Shown one piece after another: positions 33,188 through 46,556 of a stretch of 64,000 nt of DNA. The translations under genes and the position numbers were made by a program. How positions within the stretch are numbered: the first letter of the stretch is position 1; every line of letters begins with the position of its first letter. The DNA comes from Shewanella polaris. Its GTDB lineage: Bacteria; Pseudomonadota; Gammaproteobacteria; Enterobacterales; Shewanellaceae. The notes below the pieces were generated by a model. The model had not been told where the DNA came from. It did no database searches and saw nothing but the letters and a program-made list of their open reading frames with translations. The DNA lies in assembly GCF_006385555.1 (NCBI RefSeq), contig NZ_CP041036.1, positions 1 to 64,000 on the forward strand, read 5' to 3'.

Positions 33188-33751
33188 ATGTCGAAAATTG
33201 ATCCACAGCTGTTTAATGTCCACGAGCATGCATTAGATAAAGAGTTTGAGCTTTGTCCTGCTTGTGGATCTGAGTTGTCGGTTAGACATAGTAAACATGG
33301 TGGCTTTGTCGGTTGTAATAATTATCCAACATGTGATTATACTCGTCCATTAGTGCAACATGAGTCGATAGAAACTCAAGTCATCAGCGGTTCAGTGTGC
33401 CCTAAATGTGGTAATGAACTGGCGGTTAAATCGGGGCGTTTTGGTATTTTTATCGGTTGTACGCATTATCCTGAATGTACCCATATTGAAAAACACGATA
33501 ATACTAATCAAGCTGAACAGATTACCTGTCCTCAGTGTGCTAAAGGCCACCTTGAGTCTCGAACCAGTCGATATGGGAAAACTTTTTTTGCTTGCAGTGC
33601 CTACCCAAAATGTAAGTTTATCGTAAACTATCCTCCATATAATGAAGCTTGCCCTGATTGTGGTTTCGGAATTTTAGTAGAACGAAAAGGGGCGGCTGGT
33701 AGTCGAGTCGAGTGTCCGCAAAAATCCTGTAAATATAAGCGAGCTTTATAG
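33188..33751 (+). CDS. yrdD: Topoisomerase I C-terminal zinc-ribbon protein
   Basis: This 187-residue protein consists of four tandem topoisomerase-I-type zinc ribbons and no catalytic domain. The CxxC pairs are visible as CPACGSEL...[15 protein letters not shown]...[15 protein letters not shown]...CSAYPKC and CPDCGFGI...CPQKSC. E. coli has a similar free-standing protein, YrdD, in the same neighbourhood. It probably binds nucleic acid; the role is unknown. It precedes tsaC by 37 bp. Confidence 0.9.
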   Translation: MSKIDPQLFNVHEHALDKEFELCPACGSELSVRHSKHGGFVGCNNYPTCDYTRPLVQHESIETQVISGSVCPKCGNELAVKSGRFGIFIGCTHYPECTHIEKHDNTNQAEQITCPQCAKGHLESRTSRYGKTFFACSAYPKCKFIVNYPPYNEACPDCGFGILVERKGAAGSRVECPQKSCKYKRAL

Positions 33752-33788
33752 TTTTCGTTTTAAAATTAATTTGATGCAAGGGAATTTA

Positions 33789-34355
33789 ATGTTGCAATTG
33801 CAGCCATCTGCTGTCGCCGCCGTTATAAACCAAGGTGGAGTGATTGCTTATCCTACTGAAGCTGTATTTGGTTTAGGATGTGATCCTGACAACGACAGTG
33901 CTATCGAAAAATTGTTAGCAGTTAAACAGCGTCCTTGGCAAAAAGGGTTAATTTTAGTTGCCAGTTCTTTGGAGCAACTTGTTCCTTATATTGATATCAC
34001 TCAACTAACATGGGAGCAATTGCAGTTTGTGCAATCTAAATGGCCTGGACCATTTACGTTTATCATGCCTATTAAAGCGCATGTATCTAAATTACTTTGT
34101 GGTGAGTTTGACTCTATCGCCGTGCGTGTCTCAGCTCATCCCGTCGTGCGTGAATTGTGCAATACCCTCAATAAACCTTTAGTATCGACAAGTGCCAATT
34201 TAGCTGGTGAGTTACCAGTAGTCGATGCGCAACATATCATCACTGATTTTAGCGATAAAATTGAGGCATTGATTTTAGGTCAGCTGGGCGAACAACGTCA
34301 GCCATCAACTATTATAGATGCCCGCAGTGGTCAGATCCTTCGTACTGGAAGTTAA
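33789..34355 (+). CDS. tsaC: Threonylcarbamoyl-AMP synthase
   Basis: TsaC makes L-threonylcarbamoyladenylate from threonine, bicarbonate and ATP for the t6A37 modification of ANN-decoding tRNAs. It has 188 residues (E. coli 190), a single YrdC domain with [55 protein letters not shown] and STSANLAGE. An in-frame TTG lies 18 bp earlier, but AAGGGAA directly precedes ATG 33789, which I prefer. It is followed by hemF after 4 bp, as in E. coli relatives. Confidence 0.96.
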   Translation: MLQLQPSAVAAVINQGGVIAYPTEAVFGLGCDPDNDSAIEKLLAVKQRPWQKGLILVASSLEQLVPYIDITQLTWEQLQFVQSKWPGPFTFIMPIKAHVSKLLCGEFDSIAVRVSAHPVVRELCNTLNKPLVSTSANLAGELPVVDAQHIITDFSDKIEALILGQLGEQRQPSTIIDARSGQILRTGS

Positions 34356-34359
34356 TATT

Positions 34360-35292
34360 ATGTCAAACAATCTTTCTCAAGTGCCTGACGCACAAAAAGT
34401 AAAATCATTTTTACTCGTATTGCAGCAAAATATTTGTCAGCGTTTAGAGCTACTCGATGGCAAAGCCACTTTCAAAGCTGATTCATGGGAGCGTGAAGAA
34501 GGCGGTGGTGGTACTAGTCGGGTATTAACCCAAGGCAAGGTATTTGAACAAGCTGGAGTTAATTTTTCACATGTGATGGGTGATGCTATGCCTGCCTCGG
34601 CCACTGCGCATCGTCCTGAATTGGCTGGCCGTAGTTTTGAGGCGATGGGTGTATCTTTAGTTATCCACCCTAATAATCCCTATATTCCTACAACCCATGC
34701 CAATGTGCGTTTTTTTATTGCTCATAAAGAAGGGGCCGACCCTGTGTGGTGGTTTGGTGGTGGATTTGATTTAACGCCATACTATCCATTTAAAGAAGAT
34801 GTGATCAGCTGGCATCAAATGGCTAAAGATATTTGCGATCCATTTGGCGAAGAAGTTTATCCTAAATACAAAAAATGGTGTGATGAGTACTTCTTCTTAC
34901 CTCACCGTAATGAAACGCGTGGTGTAGGTGGACTCTTTTTTGATGATTTAAACAAACCTGGTTTTGAACGTAGTTTTGAGTTTATGCAAGCGGTTGGTAA
35001 TGGTTTTATTGAAGCTTATGAGCCAATAGTCGAACGCAACAAAGAATTGGTATTTGGTGATGATGAACGTCAATTTCAACTTTATCGTCGTGGCCGCTAT
35101 GTTGAGTTTAACTTGGTTTACGACCGAGGTACCTTGTTTGGCTTACAAACGGGTGGGCGCACTGAATCTATTTTAATGTCGATGCCGCCATTGGTGCGCT
35201 GGGAATATGGATATACTCCAGAAGAGGATAGCCCTGAAGCTGAATTGTATGACATCTACTTAAAACCACAAGACTGGTTAGCTAAATTCTAG
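34360..35292 (+). CDS. hemF: Oxygen-dependent coproporphyrinogen III oxidase
   Basis: HemF decarboxylates coproporphyrinogen III to protoporphyrinogen IX aerobically. It has 310 residues. Hallmarks are [63 protein letters not shown] and [31 protein letters not shown] (split here by natural reading). The frame is open upstream into tsaC, but ATG 34360 lies 4 bp after the tsaC stop. The anaerobic counterpart hemN and two hemG-like genes are also in this window. Identification is secure. Confidence 0.98.
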   Translation: MSNNLSQVPDAQKVKSFLLVLQQNICQRLELLDGKATFKADSWEREEGGGGTSRVLTQGKVFEQAGVNFSHVMGDAMPASATAHRPELAGRSFEAMGVSLVIHPNNPYIPTTHANVRFFIAHKEGADPVWWFGGGFDLTPYYPFKEDVISWHQMAKDICDPFGEEVYPKYKKWCDEYFFLPHRNETRGVGGLFFDDLNKPGFERSFEFMQAVGNGFIEAYEPIVERNKELVFGDDERQFQLYRRGRYVEFNLVYDRGTLFGLQTGGRTESILMSMPPLVRWEYGYTPEEDSPEAELYDIYLKPQDWLAKF

Positions 35293-35316
35293 TACTTAGT
35301 ACGCTGTTGTATTGAG

Positions 35317-35781
35317 TCATCGGTTACGCATGTTGTCTGCTAGGGTCGAAATAGCCTGAATAATCACTTGTTGATGTTCAGGCTTTTTTATTGTGTTTTT
35401 AATGGCTGCACGCATACACATTAACCATTGTTCTCGCATCGACTCATCAATCGCAAAGGGCATGTGTCTCGCGCGCAAAGCTGGATGACCATATTTTTGT
35501 TGATACAGTTGCGGCCCACCTAACCAACCGCTTAAAAATTCATACAGTTTTTGTTCTGAATCTGCAATTGGCGATCGATGTATGGCTAATAATGCTTGGG
35601 CTTCAGGGCGTTGTTGCATTTGTTGGTAGAAGTCATGAGCAATTGCGCGGATGACTTTATCTCCACCAATAATGTCGTAGGCATTAGATTGGCTTGTGTC
35701 TCTACTAATATCGGCTTGAGGTTTGGTGAATAATTTACGTAACCAGTTCATATTATCTGCCATTAAGAATATCGGCTTCAT
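35317..35781 (-). CDS. Group II truncated hemoglobin
   Basis: This is a trHbO-type globin, a small heme protein proposed to handle oxygen or nitrogen oxides; relatives differ in function. It has 154 residues counted from the first ATG. Typical segments are YDIIGGDKVIRAIAHDFY, FLSGWLGGPQLYQQKYG, the proximal-His region HPALRARHMPFAI, and EQWLMCM with the conserved Trp. Two further ATGs at the start of the frame could be used, and the globin fold begins only after about 30 residues. It converges with hemF. Family assignment is secure. Confidence 0.9.
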   Translation of the reverse strand: MKPIFLMADNMNWLRKLFTKPQADISRDTSQSNAYDIIGGDKVIRAIAHDFYQQMQQRPEAQALLAIHRSPIADSEQKLYEFLSGWLGGPQLYQQKYGHPALRARHMPFAIDESMREQWLMCMRAAIKNTIKKPEHQQVIIQAISTLADNMRNR

Positions 35782-35912
35782 TATATCTAAATCATTACCG
35801 TTACAGTGATTCTTTTTTTTGTTAACATTTTGATACCAACTATTTAACGATTAGTCTGTATTTTGATAATTATCTTAGTTAGATTGGAGGTCAAATAACA
35901 AAGGAGATCCCA

Positions 35913-37295
35913 ATGGTAAAACTGATGCCTTCATTGGTTGCTGTAGCTTTTTCAACCGCAGTAATAGGTTGTAGCCCTGCAGAACAACAAGATAAAAAAA
36001 TTACAATCAATGCTAACCCGTATCCAAGTACTTACCATGTGCTGCCCAATTCAACCACGCTACTTAAAAATGCCATTGTGTTAACTGGTACAGGTAAACG
36101 TATTGATGAGGCTGATGTGTTAATTAAAGACGGTAAAATTAGTGCTGTAGGAAAACAGTTAGTTGCTGAAGGTGCTGTGGTTATTAATGCTAAAGGCAAG
36201 TGGATTACTCCGGGTATTATTGATGTACATTCGCACTTAGGCGTATATCCAAGCCCGAACGCCGAGTCACATAATGACGGTAATGAAATGACGAATCCCG
36301 TTACCGCTGAAGTTTGGGCTGAGCATAGTGTGTGGCCACAAGATCCTGGTTTTAATCGTGCCCGTGAAGGCGGTATTACAACATTACAAATCTTACCTGG
36401 TTCTGCCAATCTTATTGGTGGCCGAGGCGTGACTCTCAAAAATGTCCCCGCTACTACCATGCAAGCTATGAAGTTCCCTAATGCCCCTTACGGTTTAAAA
36501 ATGGCCTGCGGTGAAAACCCTAAAAACCTTTATGGAAGCCGTAATGAATTACCCATGACACGTATGGGGAATATGGCGGGTTACCGTACTGCATTTATTC
36601 AGGCTACAGAATATAAACGGGCATGGGACAAATATGATGCTGATTATGCTGCTGGTAAAAATCCTGAGGTACCAGAACGAGACTTGATGAAAGACACGTT
36701 AAAAGGTGTGCTTGAAGGTGACATTCTTATTCACAATCATTGTTATAAAGCTGAAGAGATGGCAATGATGATCGACTTAGGCAAAGAATTTGGTTATCAC
36801 GCAGGAACATTCCACCATGCTGTAGAAGGTTATAAAATTGCAGATTTACTGGCTGAAAACGGTAACTGTGCCGCTATGTGGCCAGATTGGTGGGGCTTTA
36901 AATTAGAAGCTTATGACATGGTGCTTGAAAATGTTGCAATGGTTGATGCGGTTAAAAACTCTTGCGCAATAGTACACTCCGATTCAGGTGTAACGATTCA
37001 ACGCTTAAATCAAGAAACTGCCAAAATAATGCATAGGGCTAATGAAAACGGATTTGATTTGAAAGAAGAACACGTGATTGGTTGGCTTACCGCTAATGCG
37101 GCAAAATCATTGGGGATTAGCGATAAAACCGGCTCTCTTGAGCAAGGTAAAAATGCTGATTTAGTGGTGTGGAATACCAACCCGTTTAGTGTTTATGCTC
37201 AAGCGGAACAAGTATTTATCGATGGCGCGAAAGTATATGACCGTCAAGACCCAGCCTATCAGGCACAAAGTGACTTTATGTTAGGTCAGCAATAA
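35913..37295 (+). CDS. Exported amidohydrolase (lipoprotein)
   Basis: This 460-residue metal-dependent amidohydrolase resembles imidazolonepropionase-type enzymes; the substrate is unknown. A lipoprotein signal ends VIGC, so it is probably membrane-anchored. The metal site is intact: GIIDVHSHLG supplies the HxH, with later histidines in ILIHNHC and GTFHHAV, and the late aspartate in IVHSDSGV. A composite-domain ending GKNADLVVWNTNPF follows. A GGAG site precedes the ATG. The next gene, 11 bp away, is a related protein lacking these ligands. Confidence 0.9.
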   Translation: MVKLMPSLVAVAFSTAVIGCSPAEQQDKKITINANPYPSTYHVLPNSTTLLKNAIVLTGTGKRIDEADVLIKDGKISAVGKQLVAEGAVVINAKGKWITPGIIDVHSHLGVYPSPNAESHNDGNEMTNPVTAEVWAEHSVWPQDPGFNRAREGGITTLQILPGSANLIGGRGVTLKNVPATTMQAMKFPNAPYGLKMACGENPKNLYGSRNELPMTRMGNMAGYRTAFIQATEYKRAWDKYDADYAAGKNPEVPERDLMKDTLKGVLEGDILIHNHCYKAEEMAMMIDLGKEFGYHAGTFHHAVEGYKIADLLAENGNCAAMWPDWWGFKLEAYDMVLENVAMVDAVKNSCAIVHSDSGVTIQRLNQETAKIMHRANENGFDLKEEHVIGWLTANAAKSLGISDKTGSLEQGKNADLVVWNTNPFSVYAQAEQVFIDGAKVYDRQDPAYQAQSDFMLGQQ

Positions 37296-37306
37296 GGAGC
37301 AAGATA

Positions 37307-38542
37307 ATGACACTATTCAATAAATCCGTGATTGCATTCAGCCTTGCGTTAAGTAGTGCTGCTCAAGCTGAAAGTGTAGCCATTATTCATGCAACCGTGC
37401 ATACAGTGACTGATCAAGGTGTATTAACCGATGCCACAGTTGTGATTGAAGACGGTACGATTGTGGCCATTAATCCACAATCGCCCACTGCCGATACCAT
37501 TATTGATGCCAAAGGCGCAATATTAACACCAGGCTTTATTGCTAGCATGAATGACTTGGGGCTAGTAGAGATCGGTGCCGTATCTGCATCACGTGATACT
37601 TACGAAAAAGAAGCCGATATTATTTTTGACCCCAGCTTAGCTTATAACCCCAAAGCTTCTACCGTACCATTTGCTCGCAAAGGTGGTATAACCCGTAACA
37701 TCGTATCATCTGGTGGTGGCGAAGGCATTTTTTCGGGGCAGACTTTTACAGTGGATTTAAGTGGTAATTGGGACAGCCTACTGGCAGCTAATACGGGATT
37801 GGTGGTTGCTTTGGGAGCCTCGAAAGAGGGGTCCCGTGCGACAGGTATGCAACAATTAATTAATAAGCTCGAAGATGCTAAAAAAGCCCAAGTGAAAAAA
37901 ACACCAAAGACCGCTAAAGCCAAAGATGAACCTAGTCGGGAAGACAGTGTTGTTAACGCAGTGCTTGCGGGCGAGAAATCATTAATCGTTTCAGTCGACC
38001 GTGCCAGTGATATCTTGCATTTAATTAAGCTTAAACAGGAATTTGGCCTTGATCTCATTTTGGTTAATGCAGCCGATGCCATAATAGTGGCAGATCAGTT
38101 AGCGAAAGCGAAAATCCCAGTGGTTATCGACAGCATGCGTAACTTGCCAGAAAGTTTTGATTCATTACATAACTCACTTGAAAATGCAGGTAAACTAACT
38201 AAAGCCGGAGTGAAAGTGGCCATTGCCTTGCCTGGTGATAGTCATAGTATTTATGCTCTACGTTTTAGTGCCGGAAATGCCGTTGCTAATGGGATGGATT
38301 ATGATGATGCACTGGCTGCTGTGACAGCAAATGTAGCTGATATTTTTCATTTAGATTCAGGACAAATAGCCGTGGGGAAACCTGCTGATTTAGTTTTATG
38401 GAGTGGCGACCCTTTCGAGTTTAGTAGTAAAGTAAAAAAGATGTGGATAGCAGGTGAAGAACAAAGTACTGACAGCCGTCAAGACAAACTACGTGATCGC
38501 TATTTACAAAAAACAGCTATGCCAAAAGCATATAGCCGTTAA
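37307..38542 (+). CDS. Exported amidohydrolase-like protein lacking HxH
   Basis: This 411-residue exported protein has a signal peptide ending AQAE. The fold markers of an amidohydrolase are present, with an N-terminal GAILTPGFIAS and a C-terminal GKPADLVLWSGDPFEFSSK. However, where the partner gene has DVHSHLG it has SMNDLGL, and I do not find the other metal-binding histidines. It lies 11 bp after the intact enzyme and is probably co-transcribed, so it may be a non-catalytic subunit or pseudoenzyme. That is inference. Confidence 0.85.
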   Translation: MTLFNKSVIAFSLALSSAAQAESVAIIHATVHTVTDQGVLTDATVVIEDGTIVAINPQSPTADTIIDAKGAILTPGFIASMNDLGLVEIGAVSASRDTYEKEADIIFDPSLAYNPKASTVPFARKGGITRNIVSSGGGEGIFSGQTFTVDLSGNWDSLLAANTGLVVALGASKEGSRATGMQQLINKLEDAKKAQVKKTPKTAKAKDEPSREDSVVNAVLAGEKSLIVSVDRASDILHLIKLKQEFGLDLILVNAADAIIVADQLAKAKIPVVIDSMRNLPESFDSLHNSLENAGKLTKAGVKVAIALPGDSHSIYALRFSAGNAVANGMDYDDALAAVTANVADIFHLDSGQIAVGKPADLVLWSGDPFEFSSKVKKMWIAGEEQSTDSRQDKLRDRYLQKTAMPKAYSR

Positions 38543-38598
38543 CATCTCACGATGGATGTGGGATGTATCCCTAAATCGTTAACCAAGAGATGAAGCGA

Positions 38599-39432
38599 AT
38601 GACAGATAAGTATGCTGTATTTGGTAACCCAATAGCGCAAAGTAAGTCGCCATTTATTCATACTGAGTTTGCTAAGCAAACTCAGCAAGACATAAGCTAT
38701 GAAGCCATTCTCGCCCCTGTTGATCAATTTGAAACTTCGCTAACGGCATTCTTTGCCGATGGCGGAAAAGGTGCCAATGTCACTGCACCATTTAAAGAGC
38801 AAGCATTTGCTATGTGCGACGAGCTCAGTGAAATCGCTAAACTCGCTGGCGCAGTCAACACCTTGTTTAATTTACCTGATGGTAAAATTGGTGGTGACAA
38901 CACAGATGGTGTTGGTTTGGTGAACGATTTAGAAATGCTGTTTGGTTCACTAAAAGGTAAGCGAGTTTTATTGGTGGGTGCTGGTGGCGCGGCAAGAGGT
39001 TGTATTTTACCTATATTGCAGCACAATGTGGCTCAGTTGATTATCTGTAATCGGACTCATGAAAAAGCAGAGCAACTCCAAGACTTATTTAATGAATACG
39101 GCAACTTTTTTGCTCAACCCATTGAAAAATTACTATCGCCATTTGATTTAGTTATTAACTCAACCTCAGCAGGACTATCCGGGCAGCTCATTACTTTACC
39201 TAACGTTATCGTCGATGAAACCACAGATTGTTACGATATGACCTACAGTCAAGATACCACGGTATTCAATCAATGGGCGCAAGAGCGGCATGCTCGTAAA
39301 ACCGCAGATGGGTTAGGGATGTTGGTTGGTCAAGCTGCGGAAAGTTTTAAGCTATGGAGAGGTGTCACCCCTGATAAAGGACCTGTAATGCGTAAATTAC
39401 GAGAGTTATTGGCACAAGAGGCATCAGACTAA
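38599..39432 (+). CDS. aroE: Shikimate dehydrogenase
   Basis: AroE reduces 3-dehydroshikimate to shikimate with NADPH in the aromatic amino acid pathway. It has 277 residues from ATG 38599; an alternative ATG lies 9 bp upstream. The shikimate-binding [24 protein letters not shown] with the catalytic lysine, NTDGVGLV, and the NADP-binding [12 protein letters not shown] are all present, as is the [11 protein letters not shown] end. Its stop overlaps the next start as TAATG. Identification is secure. Confidence 0.97.
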   Translation: MTDKYAVFGNPIAQSKSPFIHTEFAKQTQQDISYEAILAPVDQFETSLTAFFADGGKGANVTAPFKEQAFAMCDELSEIAKLAGAVNTLFNLPDGKIGGDNTDGVGLVNDLEMLFGSLKGKRVLLVGAGGAARGCILPILQHNVAQLIICNRTHEKAEQLQDLFNEYGNFFAQPIEKLLSPFDLVINSTSAGLSGQLITLPNVIVDETTDCYDMTYSQDTTVFNQWAQERHARKTADGLGMLVGQAAESFKLWRGVTPDKGPVMRKLRELLAQEASD

Positions 39433-39689
39433 TGAATCAAAGCGTCATTTTTAGTGACCAACTCTATGTTGAAACAAATCAAGTAAGGTTTATTGCTCAA
39501 CAACAGGGGATGAATATTAATTGCTTTGCTAGCTTTGCTGTTATTAGCGAACTTTGTGATGATCAACTAGTGAGTGAAAATAACGTTATAAATATGTTTG
39601 AAAAGTGTCGTTTTGACCTAGAAGACAAAGCAGAACTCTTGATTGAGCAAGAGCAGTTTAATGGCAAGGGCGATATTAGTATTAAATAA
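39432..39689 (+). CDS. yrdB: DUF1488 family protein
   Basis: This 85-residue acidic protein corresponds to E. coli YrdB by position and size. It has the family pattern of a beta-rich N-terminus (VRFIAQQQGMNINCFAS) and helical C-terminus (FEKCRFDLEDKAELLIEQ). Function is unknown. The ATG overlaps the aroE stop, so the two genes are translationally coupled. The next 415 bp (39690-40104) hold no gene I can support: only a short AATGACT/AGTCATT dyad at 39968-39994. Confidence 0.85.
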   Translation: MNQSVIFSDQLYVETNQVRFIAQQQGMNINCFASFAVISELCDDQLVSENNVINMFEKCRFDLEDKAELLIEQEQFNGKGDISIK

Positions 39690-40104
39690 CAGATTTAATA
39701 CTATCGACTTGTTTGAGGTGCTGTTGGTTTCAACCTTTTTGTCGTTTTTAAGAGTACATGTTGTTATCTACTTTTCTAAATACAATTGTCAAATCTTGAT
39801 CATATTGTGAAAACCATAGTTAAATCGAATGGCCGGTGAGTATGCTGTTAAAGTTTATGCCAATAACTTAATTTGCTGCTCTAAAGTCTCTATTTGGTCA
39901 TAACATAAAGCCACAAACTCATCGTGGCCTTAATGTGCCAGCAAAAATTTAGAACTATAGTGCATTTAATGACTATCTATTAATATCAGTCATTAGAAGC
40001 ATGGTGTTAATTTTTTCAAGGTATGTATAGATGGATACATTTGACAAGGTTTAAAGCAAATGAACCAATGTGGAATTGGTCCATCGTGCGATTCTACATT
40101 ACGA

Positions 40105-40650
40105 TTACTGCTGTAAATCCACTAAATATTCATTTTTTAAACGAACATAATTATCAGATGATTGAGGTAAAAAAGCGCGCTCTGCGGCTGTTAAAAGCCG
40201 AACTTGTTTGCATGGGCTGCCTACATATAAGTAACCACTTTGCAAAACCTTATTCGGTGGCACTAATGAACCTGCACCCAAAATCACGTCATCCTCTACG
40301 ACTGCACCATCAAGCAATATAGATCCCATACCTATTAACACCCGATGACCAACCTTACAGCCATGCAACATTGCTTTATGACCTATAGTTACGTCATCAC
40401 CGATGATCAATGGATGGCCAACAGGATTTGCTGCTGATTTACGGGTTACATGCAATATACTGCCGTCTTGGACATTACTGCGTTTACCGATACGGATTTT
40501 ATTCACATCGCCGCGAGCAGCCACTAATGGCCAAATACTGGCATCACGGTCTAATTTTATGTCACCAACAAGCACTGCAGACTCATCAACGTAGACGTTA
40601 TCAGCTAAATCGGGGTGTATTCCTTGGTAAGTTCTTACATTCGTAGACAT
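40105..40650 (-). CDS. yrdA: Gamma-carbonic anhydrase family protein
   Basis: This 181-residue protein has the left-handed beta-helix of hexapeptide repeats typical of YrdA/gamma-class carbonic anhydrases. Visible elements are ASIWPLVAARGDVNKIRIG, NVQDGSILHV and TIGHKAMLHGC, which supply the three zinc-binding histidines, then IGMGSILLDGAVVEDDVILGAG. Family members often show weak or no carbonic anhydrase activity. It is transcribed away from the rRNA operon, whose promoter begins about 110 bp upstream. Family assignment is secure. Confidence 0.93.
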   Translation of the reverse strand: MSTNVRTYQGIHPDLADNVYVDESAVLVGDIKLDRDASIWPLVAARGDVNKIRIGKRSNVQDGSILHVTRKSAANPVGHPLIIGDDVTIGHKAMLHGCKVGHRVLIGMGSILLDGAVVEDDVILGAGSLVPPNKVLQSGYLYVGSPCKQVRLLTAAERAFLPQSSDNYVRLKNEYLVDLQQ

Positions 40651-40760
40651 AACAATCCTTATATTTCGTAGTTTGAGACAGTATAATGCTTAAAAACTAG
40701 CTGGTCAGGCTAAATTATCCGCAAACAAGCCCGGAATGACAAATAACCTTAAAAAAGGGG

Positions 40761-40788
40761 TTGCACTAAATCTTGTGTTGCCTATAAT
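40761..40788 (+). promoter_or_regulatory. rRNA operon promoter P1
   Basis: The -35 box TTGCAC at 40761-40766 and a perfect -10 box TATAAT at 40783-40788 are 16 bp apart. A GC-rich discriminator (GCGCATCC) follows, as expected for a stringently controlled stable-RNA promoter. It is about 425 bp upstream of 16S. Confidence 0.85.
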
Positions 40789-40894
40789 GCGCATCCACTG
40801 ACACGGCAGACAGCGCAAGCGGTCACCGGGTTAGGTTGAATTAAGTGCTTCAAAACACTGAGTTCAGCAGCGAAAAGAAAGTTTGAAAAAACAC

Positions 40895-40922
40895 TTGACG
40901 CAGCAATCGGAACGCGTAAAAT
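40895..40922 (+). promoter_or_regulatory. rRNA operon promoter P2
   Basis: The -35 box TTGACG at 40895-40900 and -10 box TAAAAT at 40917-40922 have a 16-bp spacer, followed by the GC-rich ACGCCTCCC. The second of two tandem promoters, 134 bp below the first, matches the usual rrn P1/P2 layout. Confidence 0.85.
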
Positions 40923-40980
40923 ACGCCTCCCAAGCCAACGACCTAGCGTCTTATGGCGATACCTGAAAAATCGGTATCAT

Positions 40981-40993
40981 CGCTCTTTAACAA
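40981..40993 (+). promoter_or_regulatory. boxA antitermination site in the 16S leader
   Basis: CGCTCTTTAACAA matches the rrn boxA consensus (TGCTCTTTAACAA) at all but the first base. NusB/NusE bind this RNA to make transcription through the long rRNA genes resistant to termination. Confidence 0.8.
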
Positions 40994-41006
40994 TCTAAAC
41001 AAGAAA

Positions 41007-41036
41007 TCTGTGTGGACATTCACAGGTATTGAGTTA
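41007..41036 (+). other. 16S processing stem, 5' strand
   Basis: This segment pairs with 42766-42778 (TAACTCAATACCT) and 42795-42812 beyond 16S, leaving a 16-nt bulge on the 3' side. The long helix enclosing 16S is the usual RNase III processing stem. Confidence 0.75.
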
Positions 41037-41212
41037 TTCGAAATTGTCTTCTGTTCTTCGGAATGTAGGCAATCAAAAAATTTCAACTCAATGCAACGAT
41101 GAATGTTCATAGCAATATGTAACAAGCATTTTATAGATTCTTCCGAGTTTATAAGGTGTAAATCAGAATTCATTGAGCCGAAATATTCCTAACAGAGTAT
41201 TTCAAAAAACTT

Positions 41213-42755
<1,543 letters not shown>

Positions 42756-43137
42756 CCTATACGACTAACTCAATACCTAAAGTGCAGCAATGCATGTGAG
42801 TGTTCACACAGATTACTTGTTAACTTCTTCGGAAGGTAAGTAAAACACACCGCGAGCCGGTTAAGTGTTGTTCTTTAACAATTTGGAAAGCTGATAGTAC
42901 TAACTAAAGGCGCATAGATGATAATTCGTTGTCGTTTGTGTGATTACGTTAGTGCGAAAAATAATACTGATGCGAAAGTATCAGTATCTTGAGTTCTCAA
43001 AACACTGTTTAAGTGTCTTGAATATTCTAAAAACTAAGGCGAGTCCACTTCCTACCCTGGAGGTGAGACAAGTAAAAACCAGCTAGTTGCGATATAACGC
43101 AGGTGGTTCACGAAAGTGAAACTCATTTGGGTTGTAT
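42756..43137 (+). other. 16S-23S spacer without tRNA genes
   Basis: The 382-bp spacer holds the 3' strand of the 16S processing stem (42766-42812), a boxA at 42869-42881 (TGTTCTTTAACAA) and the 5' strand of the 23S processing stem (from 43119). I searched it for tRNA-Ile, tRNA-Ala and tRNA-Glu landmarks, including the T-loop GGTTCGA, and found none. E. coli rrn spacers always carry at least one tRNA. Confidence 0.85.
42869..42881 (+). promoter_or_regulatory. boxA antitermination site in the rRNA spacer
   Basis: TGTTCTTTAACAA matches boxA with one change from the leader consensus. A spacer boxA re-arms the antitermination complex before 23S transcription, as in other rrn operons. Confidence 0.8.

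Positions 43138-43143
<6 letters not shown>
43119..43143 (+). other. 23S processing stem, 5' strand
   Basis: These 25 nt pair with 46035-46059 beyond 23S over all 25 positions, with two G:U pairs. The helix brackets the 23S gene and overlaps its mature ends, the standard RNase III substrate. Confidence 0.8.
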
Positions 43144-46042
<2,899 letters not shown>

Positions 46043-46187
46043 ACAACCCAGATGGGTTTTACTGACCTTAGTGTTAGAATAGAGCGCTTAAGCAGTGCGA
46101 GACTTCAAGTAAGCTTTAATAAAGCATAATCAGCTTTCCGAATTATTATTTAATGCATAAAGAATAGTGCGTTAGATAAGCAAAATT

Positions 46188-46306
46188 TGTCTGGAAACCA
46201 TAGAGCTGTGGCACCACCTGATCCCATTCCGAACTCAGAAGTGAAACACAGTATCGCCGATGGTAGTGTGGGGTCTCCCCATGTGAGAGTAGGTCATTTC
46301 CAGGCG
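46188..46306 (+). rRNA. rrf: 5S ribosomal RNA
   Basis: This is a complete 5S gene of about 119 nt. The terminal helix pairs TGTCTGGAAA with TTTCCAGGCG. The conserved CCGAACTCAGAAGTGAAAC and GATGGTAGTGTGGGGTCTCC segments are intact. It lies about 145 bp after 23S; the exact 3' end may differ by a base or two. Confidence 0.97.
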
Positions 46307-46410
46307 CCTAATAACTCGAAAGAGTAGCTTCAATATGAAGCGAGTCTCCTAGCCATGACACGTTAGCGACTTAAAAAGTATTTAGCATCGTGCGTAAGCA
46401 ATTTGCTAAA

Positions 46411-46487
46411 GGAGCGGTAGTTCAGTTGGTTAGAATACCGGCCTGTCACGCCGGGGGTCGCGGGTTCGAGTCCCGTCCGCTCCGCCA
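46411..46487 (+). tRNA. tRNA-Asp (anticodon GTC)
   Basis: This is a 77-nt cloverleaf with acceptor arms GGAGCGG / CCGCTCC, the D-loop AGTTCAGTTGGTTAGA, anticodon GTC at 46445-46447 in CCTGTCACG, the T-loop GGTTCGAGTCC, and an encoded CCA end. It is the distal gene of the rRNA operon, as in E. coli rrnC and rrnH. Confidence 0.98.
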
Positions 46488-46496
46488 ATTACATCG

Positions 46497-46524
46497 AAGC
46501 CTCGTCATTAGACGAGGCTTTTTT
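46497..46524 (+). terminator. rRNA operon terminator
   Basis: A 10-bp stem, AAGCCTCGTC with GACGAGGCTT, has a 4-base ATTA loop and is followed by T residues. It begins 9 bp after tRNA-Asp. Confidence 0.92.
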
Positions 46525-46556
46525 GTATCTGCAATAAACAAGATAACAGCTTAGCT

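Noticed and set aside
37584..37594. Another CACGTG core in the second amidohydrolase gene
   Set aside because: The flanks (ATCACGTGAT) do not match the GTTYC/GRAAC arms required for parS.
40023..40322. 99-residue frame opposite the gamma-carbonic anhydrase gene
   Set aside because: Most of it is antisense to yrdA, it has no recognisable domain, and yrdA has clear family motifs.
42756..43137. Possible tRNA in the 16S-23S spacer
   Set aside because: No T-loop, anticodon arm or acceptor pairing could be found on either strand.
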